A stretch of 5,621 nucleotides of DNA from Candidatus Cloacimonadota bacterium (GTDB taxonomy: Bacteria; Cloacimonadota; Cloacimonadia; Cloacimonadales; TCS61), in contig JAOZPK010000124.1 in assembly GCA_029932755.1 (NCBI GenBank), forward strand, positions 1 to 5,621, written 5' to 3'. Shown one piece after another: positions 1-5,621 of the stretch. The translations under genes and the position numbers were made by a program. Numbering within the stretch: position 1 is the stretch's first letter; each line of letters starts with the position of its first letter. The notes under the pieces were generated by a model, which saw nothing but the letters and a program-made list of their open reading frames with translations, searched no databases and was not told the origin of the DNA.

Positions 1-2141
1 TCAGCAGGTTCAATGCAATAATAATTCCCTGAAAAATCTCCTGCAATAATTTCCCTAACTCCGTTATAATTGAGATGACATGTTTGTTCCAAAGCCCAGA
101 CGGATGAACCTACAACATCATAAGACCAGATTTCATCACCCGTTTCTCCATCTATTCCGTAAACAATTCCCTGTGATTCATAAAGGTTGGAAGCTCCACC
201 AATAACATCCGGTTGTCCATCATAATTTGCATCTTCGATTCCAAGCACGGAAAACTTAGGTCCTGGAGCATAAAATTCCCAGATAGAATTTCCGGTTAAT
301 CCATCGAGACAATAAATCCGTTGAGGACCTGTATGATTTCCATCATTTCCGGTAGCAGCGAGAACATCGGGTATTTCATCATCATTATAATCATATTTCA
401 CATAAACCTGGTAAACCCAACCACCATCTCCGTATTCATGAGTGTCATGAGTCCAGATTATTTCTCCTGTTAGACCGGAAAGAGCATGGATCGAACGATC
501 TCCCCAGGCAGTTCCGACAATTACATCTTTGTAATCATCATCATTAATATCATCGATTATTGTTAAACCTGATTGAGAATAAACCGAACCGAGTTCATTT
601 TCCCACAGAACATCAGCAGTTCCAGATGAATTTCCATTAAAACAGCGAACAAAATCATCTTCGGAACAGATAATTACATCATCTATCCCATCTCCTGAAA
701 GATCTGAAATAGAAGTAATTGCTTTAGGACTGTTATCATAACTTGAATCGATCTGATATTGCCATAGTTGTTGGCCTATCGGATAGTAAGAATCATCTCC
801 AATTCCATTGAGGTTAATACCTACCATTGGTGTTATGGCATCATTACTATGAATTGTGCAAGCTCCATTATAGCTTATAGCATCATCAGGATTGAACCAT
901 ATTCGCAAATCATAGCTTTCTGTAGAAGGGATAATTATGGGAAGTTCAACAGTATCATCAACATAATACTGAGCAATTTCAAACTCAAGCTCACTAATCT
1001 CCAAGTCTTCATCTCCTTCATTGCTAATCTCGACATATCTTCCGGTGATAGCACCCATACGTACTGATCCGTAGTTGATAGAACTTGGTGCAATTACTAT
1101 ATGGGGACCATCATTTATAGCTGTTCCAATAAACGAGATTTCAGCTTCTGTATATAAAGGATCATTTGAATATATCATTCCAATTGCATCCAATATACCT
1201 GGCTCCTGAGGTGAATAAGGAATATCACAATATACATATTCTCCTACAGGTATGGTGAACATTGTTCCAGCTTCCCAAAAAACAAACCCAGATCCCTGAC
1301 CTGTAATATCTCCAAACTCTACAAATAATTCTGCAGTCCCGATATTCGATATTGAAAATCCACCATAAACCATTTCACCAACAGTTACAGTTCCATAATC
1401 CACCAAGGTAGGATCAATAATCATTTGAGGATTTCCTGCACCTCCAAGATCTACTTTATATAGGTAGTCAACCCCTCCGGAACCATTATCGCAATACCAC
1501 ATATACTGACCATCAAATACTATTCCTGCCGGATCTGTACCTTCAGAAGGGTGAGTTTCTAACAGTGTGCCGGTTACAGGATCGATCTTATACAGCGCAT
1601 CTCCCCAGTAATCAGCCATCCAGAGATTATCATTTTCCAAACAGAGATCCCATGGTTGATTGTCAGGTGCTGCGAATTGTTGAATTATAGTTCCGGCATT
1701 ATCTACTTTATAGATCTCTCCGTCAGGATCATAATAAGCCGCTACCCAGAAATCACCATTATCATAAGCAATACCAGACATATAATGATCTGATAGATCA
1801 AATTCGGAAAGAATGTTCCCTGCCATATCATATTGGTATGCAACAGCAGGCTCATATGTTCCATTCCGATGATCTGTTAACCAAAGATTTGTTCCATCAT
1901 AAGTTAATCCATAAGTATCTTCCAAAACTGGATCGGTAAATTGAAGTTGATAACTTCCATCACTTGGATCGATTTGATAAATTTCATCTCCATTTGCTCC
2001 ATAAATACCGCAATAAAGATAATTTCCGTCATAAGCTAACCCGGATGCTCCTTCGGGAATCGAGAAAGTTTGTACAATTGTCCATTCAGCTGATAGCATT
2101 GCTGTAATGAATAAAAATAAAAGGAATAAACTTTTTTTCAT
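1..2141 (-). CDS. Secreted multidomain beta-propeller protein with choice-of-anchor D domains (3' end outside window)
   Basis: Reading the minus strand from the ATG at 2141 gives 713 codons without a stop, so the protein is incomplete. A signal peptide (MKK, then a Leu/Phe core, likely cleaved after LSA at residue 18) marks export. Residues ~20-234 carry five repeats of about 41-45 residues built on G-[LI]-x-[YF]-D-G..LW followed by Y-[KQ]-[VI]-D, starting near residues 34, 78, 123, 165 and 206. This is an NHL/YVTN-like propeller. Residues ~238-341 and ~345-445 are two choice-of-anchor D/ASH-like beta domains (motifs VDYGTVTVGE and INYGSVRMG, then SNxG/SNEG and a closing GTA or GIN). From ~455 onward come FG-GAP/PQQ-like blades with Asp-rich loops at 480, 531, 584 and 637 and G-x-[TE]-G-x-x-IW turns. 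I infer a surface or secreted protein that binds calcium and perhaps a ligand. No catalytic motif is visible. A C-terminal sorting domain may lie beyond the window. Confidence 0.9.
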   Translation of the reverse strand, partial: MKKSLFLLFLFITAMLSAEWTIVQTFSIPEGASGLAYDGNYLYCGIYGANGDEIYQIDPSDGSYQLQFTDPVLEDTYGLTYDGTNLWLTDHRNGTYEPAVAYQYDMAGNILSEFDLSDHYMSGIAYDNGDFWVAAYYDPDGEIYKVDNAGTIIQQFAAPDNQPWDLCLENDNLWMADYWGDALYKIDPVTGTLLETHPSEGTDPAGIVFDGQYMWYCDNGSGGVDYLYKVDLGGAGNPQMIIDPTLVDYGTVTVGEMVYGGFSISNIGTAELFVEFGDITGQGSGFVFWEAGTMFTIPVGEYVYCDIPYSPQEPGILDAIGMIYSNDPLYTEAEISFIGTAINDGPHIVIAPSSINYGSVRMGAITGRYVEISNEGDEDLEISELEFEIAQYYVDDTVELPIIIPSTESYDLRIWFNPDDAISYNGACTIHSNDAITPMVGINLNGIGDDSYYPIGQQLWQYQIDSSYDNSPKAITSISDLSGDGIDDVIICSEDDFVRCFNGNSSGTADVLWENELGSVYSQSGLTIIDDINDDDYKDVIVGTAWGDRSIHALSGLTGEIIWTHDTHEYGDGGWVYQVYVKYDYNDDEIPDVLAATGNDGNHTGPQRIYCLDGLTGNSIWEFYAPGPKFSVLGIEDANYDGQPDVIGGASNLYESQGIVYGIDGETGDEIWSYDVVGSSVWALEQTCHLNYNGVREIIAGDFSGNYYCIEPA

Positions 2142-2144
2142 TAT

Positions 2145-2153
2145 CTCCTCCTT
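2145..2153 (-). promoter_or_regulatory. Ribosome binding site of the minus-strand propeller gene
   Basis: On the minus strand the bases read AAGGAGGAG, a near-perfect anti-16S match, 3 nt before the ATG at 2141 (5-6 nt measured from the GGAGG core). It fixes the start at 2141. The next in-frame Met (residue 15) would cut away most of the signal peptide. Confidence 0.85.
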
Positions 2154-2178
2154 ATTGAGTAATGATCTAAGTATCAAA

Positions 2179-2205
2179 AAAATAAAAGGTTATGAATACT
2201 GTCAA
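2179..2205 (-). promoter_or_regulatory. Candidate sigma-70-type promoter of the minus-strand gene
   Basis: A perfect TTGACA hexamer lies on the minus strand at 2205-2200. After a 15-nt spacer comes TATTTT (2184-2179), which matches TATAAT at only four of six positions, and the spacer is shorter than the usual 17. The placement, 38-64 bases upstream of the start codon and in the divergent region, is sensible. The -35 box is convincing; the -10 box is not. The promoter rules of this phylum are unknown to me, so the call stays tentative. Confidence 0.35.
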
Positions 2206-2328
2206 GCAAGATAATGCTAAATGAAATGGAAAAAATATTTTTTTACTGGACGTATAAATTTGAATTTCACAAATATAGCTTACAAATAGGAAGTATGTAA
2301 TAATAGTTTTTTTTAGAAATTAAATTTT

Positions 2329-2334
2329 AGGAGG
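2329..2334 (+). promoter_or_regulatory. Ribosome binding site of the lipoprotein gene
   Basis: AGGAGG stands 4 nt before the ATG at 2339. A second in-frame ATG at 2348 would be 13 nt away, too far for this site, so 2339 is chosen although its spacing is on the short side. Both starts keep the lipobox. Confidence 0.8.
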
Positions 2335-2338
2335 ATAT

Positions 2339-3955
2339 ATGAAAAAAATGATCTTACCAATTTTATTGATTTTATTTTTAATTGGTTGTTCGATACCTGA
2401 TGAAATTGGTTTACCGTCATGGACAGTGCCAATTCGTTTGGTAATATTAAATGATACATTTGATGCTGAGATTATTGCCACAGAGGTTGGTTCATTTCAG
2501 GCAAATGGTGATACGCTCCAGTTTTATGAGATTGTATCGGAATCACAGTATTTTGGGGATATTGAAATTGATGATACCGAAGTACATAACACTTCATATA
2601 CACTTGGTGAAGTTGCACCATCTGAGGTTGCACTATTAAATGGACAACCGGTTAATGTCTTACCTAATTATCCGAATTACACAATTCCATTTGAGATAGC
2701 AAAAGATTTTGAACCATTTGATGAGTATGAACAAATCAAATTTGTGAGTGGGAATTTAAATATTACAATTACTAATAACACTGTTTTCTGGCTTGGTAAT
2801 GCTCCTGAAGGATTACCATTAATAGTTCAGATTCTCGATGATAATAGTGTTCTTATGGTTGAAGAAGCAATATTTGAAAATGTTGCACCACTTGGTGGTT
2901 CTGCTACTGGAGTTATAAGTCTTGCAGATAGTTTGATCGGTAATAATATTACAATTAATCTTATTGGTGAGGGAGATATAACTGACGACAATACAGCTAT
3001 AATAGATACTTCAGCATCCGTACAAATAGATATCCAAATTACAGATATACAAGCTGAATATGTTATTAATGCTTTGATTCCATCACAGCAAATAGAGCTT
3101 ATTGAAGGCTACCAAGATATTGATCTTGTACAACCTGAGATTGTGGATGAAGATAGTTTCATGTTCAGTGGTAACAGCTCGATCATCTTCACTATTGAAT
3201 CTCAAATTCCTATGATTGCATCTTTTGAGCTTATATCAATACGTGATACAACAGAAATATCACTAACTCATAATGAAGGAGAACCGATCAACCTGGATGT
3301 TGGAGAAGGAATTACCCAGATTGAATTCACATCGGATGTTTACAATATTAACGAAATGTTGCAGCTCATTCCTGATGGATTTGAGTATTCGATGGATCCG
3401 TTTATTGGGGACGGAACTATAATACCTTATCTTTCATTTGATGATTCCGTTTCTATAGATTTTGAAGTAATAGCAGATATCCAGATATTAACTTTTGAAG
3501 AAGATGGAATTTGGATCATTCCGCTTGATGAGGGAGAGTTTAGCATTGAGACACAGGATACTGAAGCAATTGATTCGACAATGGTCGATGCATACAATTC
3601 TGGTAAAATAATCTTTAAGTATTGGAATGACACAGGTATGGAAGTTGGTTTTGACTTTCTTGTTTCTGATGACAGCACTAAAGTTTTCACAGAGATATTC
3701 AATTTTGAAGAACCCGATACAAGTAATGTCCAAATGTTTAGAGTTCCTCTTCTTGAGGAGACCAGCGGAGATAATTACAAAGAATTTGAGCTCAATGTAT
3801 TACAGAGTGAACTGAGTTATTTTGTTAGTGATTCTATTTATACTATTCCCAGGGTTCATATTTTCAGTAACGGCGATAATCCTTGGACGGGCGGTTTGCA
3901 AATTCAAGCCGATCTGGTAATTGAAATTAATATCAGCAGTGATTTATTTGATTAG
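2339..3955 (+). CDS. Uncharacterised acidic outer-membrane lipoprotein with three divergent beta-domain repeats
   Basis: The 538-residue product starts with a lipoprotein signal: MKK, a hydrophobic core, then the lipobox L-I-G-C with the acylated Cys at residue 17, the only cysteine in the protein. Ser at +2 gives no inner-membrane retention signal, so outer-membrane anchoring is likely. After a short PSW-x-VP segment (26-30) the protein is almost all predicted beta strand. Three similar blocks of ~140 residues can be aligned by eye. Each opens with an SG motif (residues 137, 277, 421) and closes after a G-D turn (near 212, 356 and 512) with an amphipathic strand (near 227, 370 and 520). By hand count there are about 97 Asp+Glu against 12 Lys+Arg. 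The barrel gene follows after 17 nt, so the two products probably cooperate. I recognise the style from Cloacimonadota/Fibrobacterota lipoproteins but can assign no named family or function. Confidence 0.9.
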   Translation: MKKMILPILLILFLIGCSIPDEIGLPSWTVPIRLVILNDTFDAEIIATEVGSFQANGDTLQFYEIVSESQYFGDIEIDDTEVHNTSYTLGEVAPSEVALLNGQPVNVLPNYPNYTIPFEIAKDFEPFDEYEQIKFVSGNLNITITNNTVFWLGNAPEGLPLIVQILDDNSVLMVEEAIFENVAPLGGSATGVISLADSLIGNNITINLIGEGDITDDNTAIIDTSASVQIDIQITDIQAEYVINALIPSQQIELIEGYQDIDLVQPEIVDEDSFMFSGNSSIIFTIESQIPMIASFELISIRDTTEISLTHNEGEPINLDVGEGITQIEFTSDVYNINEMLQLIPDGFEYSMDPFIGDGTIIPYLSFDDSVSIDFEVIADIQILTFEEDGIWIIPLDEGEFSIETQDTEAIDSTMVDAYNSGKIIFKYWNDTGMEVGFDFLVSDDSTKVFTEIFNFEEPDTSNVQMFRVPLLEETSGDNYKEFELNVLQSELSYFVSDSIYTIPRVHIFSNGDNPWTGGLQIQADLVIEINISSDLFD

Positions 3956-3972
3956 AAATAGGGAGAATACAA

Positions 3973-5196
3973 ATGAAAATAAAAATAATAACAATATTCA
4001 TATTAACGATAAGTTTAGCTTTATTCGGAAATTTTGATTTCTTCCCTGAAAATCCTGCAAATAATGCAGATAGGGTCTATTCTCAAATTCATCTTCCTCT
4101 TTCATACGATATTGATGTAAGTAACTCACTTCTCAGGCTTGATGATATGTTGATGTTTCAAGAAGGACATCAACTTACCGATAATGAGAAGAGCATCCTG
4201 ACTGCAGATGATTTTCTTTTGGATTTTAATACATCTACAAGTTTTTTAAATTTTGGACATAAATATTGGAATTTTGAATTTGGATTAAAAACTTACGGTA
4301 ATGTAGAAATTCTGGATAAAATGTATTCCAATCTTGTGATCTATGGAAATGATACAAATAGACCATATATAAGCAATTCAGGTGAAGGAAGTATGGTGTT
4401 CTCATTCTGGAGAGCAACTTTGAATTATGCTTATCCAAAAGGTCTTAGTTTTGGAATGATCCCTGGATTATTTCCCGAAAAAGAAAGTAATTCTTTTGTA
4501 GAATATTTGAGGGATATGACACTCTATTTGGGTGCAAATATCAATTTAGACTATTCAATGATGTATGCATCGCTTGAAGAAAGTTCTCAAAGATTTGGTT
4601 CTATGACCGATAGTCTTTATTACCATTATCAGGCTCATTTCAAGTATACTGATGAAGGTTCTGTTGGAAGATTAACGCCCTCAGTTGGATTTGGTGTGAA
4701 AGCTAAAATATTTAATGGAAATTTCCATGCTCAGATCGATGATATCTTTATGCAGTTAAACTATAAAGATCTAGCTGGCGGATGGTATGACCAGTACTAT
4801 AGAAATGATCTGTTCTTTTTCGATGAAGATTATGAAGCGATTGAAGAAACATTTATAGAGGATGATTCAACAAGAGTCAAAAACCGGTATGTAAAATTCA
4901 AACCTGGAATTAGTGTTGGAATGGATTATACGATCGTGAGTAGTTTGCAGGTTATGGGTAAATACATCAATAACCAACACTCATATAAAAACGGATTCTC
5001 ATTAGGGTTAGGGTATCAATTGGGATTCTGGCCACTTCAAACTGTTATGGGATATGATGATAATATTTATTATGAGTTCAGAACCGGATTAATATTCGAT
5101 AGATTCGAATGGCAAACAGGAGCTACATTCTATCATGGATTTTTCCGTTATGGAAAAGGAATAGGATTGAATTCATCTATGATGTTCAAGTTCTAA
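3973..5196 (+). CDS. Predicted outer-membrane beta-barrel protein, DUF5723-like
   Basis: The 407-residue product has a signal peptide (residues 1-19, ending ALFG) and then alternating aromatic/hydrophobic strands separated by polar turns, with no long hydrophobic helix and no cysteine. It ends in SSMMFKF: a C-terminal Phe with alternating hydrophobics, as expected of the strand recognised by the BAM machinery. Gly/aromatic-rich strands such as GLSFGMIPGLF (157-167) and the run from ~310 to the end (SVGMDY, SLGLGYQLG, EFRTGLIF) look like transmembrane hairpins. Residues ~270-302 form an acidic, aromatic segment that is probably a large loop. GGGAG at 3961-3965 lies 7 nt before the start. The gene is the second of a tight pair with the lipoprotein and is followed by a terminator. 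The overall look recalls the DUF5723 barrels of Bacteroidota relatives, but that link is from memory and unproven. Channel, adhesin or secretion-accessory roles are all possible. Confidence 0.88.
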   Translation: MKIKIITIFILTISLALFGNFDFFPENPANNADRVYSQIHLPLSYDIDVSNSLLRLDDMLMFQEGHQLTDNEKSILTADDFLLDFNTSTSFLNFGHKYWNFEFGLKTYGNVEILDKMYSNLVIYGNDTNRPYISNSGEGSMVFSFWRATLNYAYPKGLSFGMIPGLFPEKESNSFVEYLRDMTLYLGANINLDYSMMYASLEESSQRFGSMTDSLYYHYQAHFKYTDEGSVGRLTPSVGFGVKAKIFNGNFHAQIDDIFMQLNYKDLAGGWYDQYYRNDLFFFDEDYEAIEETFIEDDSTRVKNRYVKFKPGISVGMDYTIVSSLQVMGKYINNQHSYKNGFSLGLGYQLGFWPLQTVMGYDDNIYYEFRTGLIFDRFEWQTGATFYHGFFRYGKGIGLNSSMMFKF

Positions 5197-5220
5197 AATT
5201 GAAAGAAAACAGAAATTAGG

Positions 5221-5242
5221 CAGCCTGCATTTTCGCAGGCTG
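5221..5242 (+). terminator. Hairpin terminator after the lipoprotein/barrel operon
   Basis: CAGCCTGC (5221-5228) pairs perfectly with GCAGGCTG (5235-5242) around the 6-base loop ATTTTC, starting 25 nt after the barrel stop codon. This is the most GC-rich dyad in an AT-rich gap. The U-run that follows is only three bases, which weakens it as a classical intrinsic terminator, but position and stem strength make transcription end or 3'-end protection the likeliest role. Confidence 0.72.
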
Positions 5243-5363
5243 TTTGAAAAATAGGAAGAAGGAAAAAAAGAAATGAAAGAACCATAATATGAATCAAACA
5301 AATTATGAAACAATGTAACCCGTAGTTTAAAATGATCAATAATTAAAATTTCAAAATCAAACT

Positions 5364-5382
5364 TTGTCAGTTTTTCTGGCAA
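5364..5382. other. Weak hairpin in the gap before the beta-helix gene
   Basis: TTGTCAG (5364-5370) pairs with CTGGCAA (5376-5382), seven pairs including one G-U on the plus-strand RNA, around a loop of five T. No U-run follows on the plus strand. The rest of 5243-5472 is AT-rich with no credible gene. The hairpin may be chance, a weak terminator, or part of the upstream control of the gene at 5473. Confidence 0.25.
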
Positions 5383-5472
5383 TAAACTGTTAATCCTTTT
5401 CATTTAAATAATATCTTGTAGTATTTTACACTTTATCTAATAAGAACAAAGTAAGTTTATCTTGGAGAAAAG

Positions 5473-5621
5473 ATGAAAAAGTTTATATTTTGCATCATGT
5501 TGTTTGTTAGTTTTACAATTGTTTTATTTGGTGAAATAATTTATGTTCCTGGTGATTACCCTACAATTCAAGAAGCAATTGATCATGCTTTAACATTAAC
5601 AGGTTCTGTTACTATTGAAGT
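5473..5621 (+). CDS. Secreted right-handed beta-helix (pectin-lyase-like) protein, N-terminal fragment
   Basis: Only 49 codons are inside the window and the frame is open to the edge. GGAG at 5464-5467 lies 5 nt before the ATG. Residues 1-20 form a signal peptide (MKKF, hydrophobic core, ending VLFG). The mature part begins EIIYVPGDYPTIQEAIDHA, the typical opening of secreted parallel beta-helix proteins, in which V-P-x-D-[YF]-x-T-I-Q-x-A-I-D forms the N-terminal cap before right-handed coils; TGSVTIEV would be the first coil strand. Proteins of this type include polysaccharide-active enzymes and non-enzymatic surface proteins, and this fragment cannot tell which. It is a separate transcription unit, since the terminator at 5221-5242 and about 230 nt of non-coding DNA precede it. 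Confidence 0.85.
   Translation, partial: MKKFIFCIMLFVSFTIVLFGEIIYVPGDYPTIQEAIDHALTLTGSVTIE

Larger units (their letters stand above)
2142..2338. promoter_or_regulatory. Divergent intergenic region
   Basis: These 197 bases separate two head-to-head transcription units and must hold both promoters. Visible elements are the TTGACA-led candidate for the minus gene, a 14-bp A/T palindrome at 2230-2243 (six A, TA, six T), and possible -10 boxes for the rightward operon: TATAAA at 2253-2258, and the extended-type TGTAATAAT at 2296-2304. Neither rightward box has a good -35 partner. I see no Bacteroidota-type TAnnTTTG box and no operator-like dyad beyond the A/T palindrome. Confidence 0.5.

Noticed and set aside
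768..1067. Plus-strand open frame of 99 codons
   Set aside because: It lies fully inside the well-supported minus-strand propeller gene, has no ribosome site, and its product is low-complexity Ile/Ser/Asn without domain character.
1..2141. Possibility that the minus-strand region is a broken gene or several genes
   Set aside because: I translated every codon from 2141 down to position 3 and found no stop or frame break. The domains run in a sensible order.
2451..2639. Alternative plus-strand frame within the lipoprotein gene (with a similar one at 3627-3815)
   Set aside because: Both are out-of-frame shadows rich in His/Leu/Arg with no ribosome site; the main frame has a signal peptide, lipobox and strong Shine-Dalgarno site.
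3427..3733. Two overlapping minus-strand open frames inside the lipoprotein gene
   Set aside because: Both are antisense to a continuous lipoprotein frame whose beta-repeat pattern runs through the region; neither has a plausible start signal.
4235..4438. Minus-strand open frame inside the barrel gene
   Set aside because: It is an antisense shadow; the barrel frame is intact and has a coherent strand pattern through this stretch.
5173..5403. Minus-strand open frame of 76 codons across the gap after the barrel
   Set aside because: It overlaps the barrel 3' end and reads straight through the terminator hairpin. It has no good ribosome site, and its Phe/Ser/Leu-rich product looks like translated AT-rich non-coding DNA.
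1..5621. Search for CRISPR repeats, insertion-sequence ends, tRNA genes, and toxin-antitoxin or phage-defence genes
   Set aside because: No regularly spaced direct repeats, terminal inverted repeats, tRNA-like cloverleaf or relevant protein motifs were seen on either strand.

Overview
The window is AT-rich and holds four protein genes, and all four products carry an export signal at the N-terminus. I see no RNA gene, mobile element, CRISPR array or phage gene. Three things point to a diderm bacterium of the FCB group: a lipoprotein followed by an outer-membrane barrel, a large secreted propeller protein with choice-of-anchor D (ASH-like) domains, and a secreted beta-helix protein opening with a VPGDYPTIQEAID-type motif. 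Within that group the low GC, the canonical AGGAGG-type ribosome sites and the protein style fit Cloacimonadota best. Marinimicrobia, Fibrobacterota and Ignavibacteria-like lineages remain possible. This placement is inference from style, not from a marker gene.

Layout. Positions 1-2141 on the minus strand hold the first 713 codons of a large secreted protein whose 3' end lies outside the window. It has a signal peptide, an NHL/YVTN-like propeller, two ASH-like beta domains and a Ca-motif FG-GAP/PQQ-like propeller. Positions 2142-2338 are a divergent intergenic region with a strong Shine-Dalgarno site at each end and a TTGACA box facing the minus gene. Positions 2339-3955 encode a 538-residue, very acidic lipoprotein. 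Positions 3973-5196 encode a 407-residue predicted outer-membrane beta-barrel. These two genes lie 17 nt apart and very probably form an operon, closed by a hairpin at 5221-5242. Positions 5243-5472 are AT-rich and non-coding, with one weak hairpin. From 5473 to the window end is the start of a secreted beta-helix protein.

How the genes may work together. The lipoprotein/barrel pair looks like a two-part outer-membrane assembly: an acylated periplasmic or surface partner made of three divergent ~140-residue beta domains, next to a cysteine-free barrel. I recognise the general type (DUF5723-like barrel, Cloacimonadota/Fibrobacterota-style lipoprotein) but know of no established function for it. 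The flanking genes encode large exported proteins typical of cell-surface or secreted proteins in these phyla. The window therefore reads as a cell-envelope/secretome locus rather than a metabolic or defence locus.
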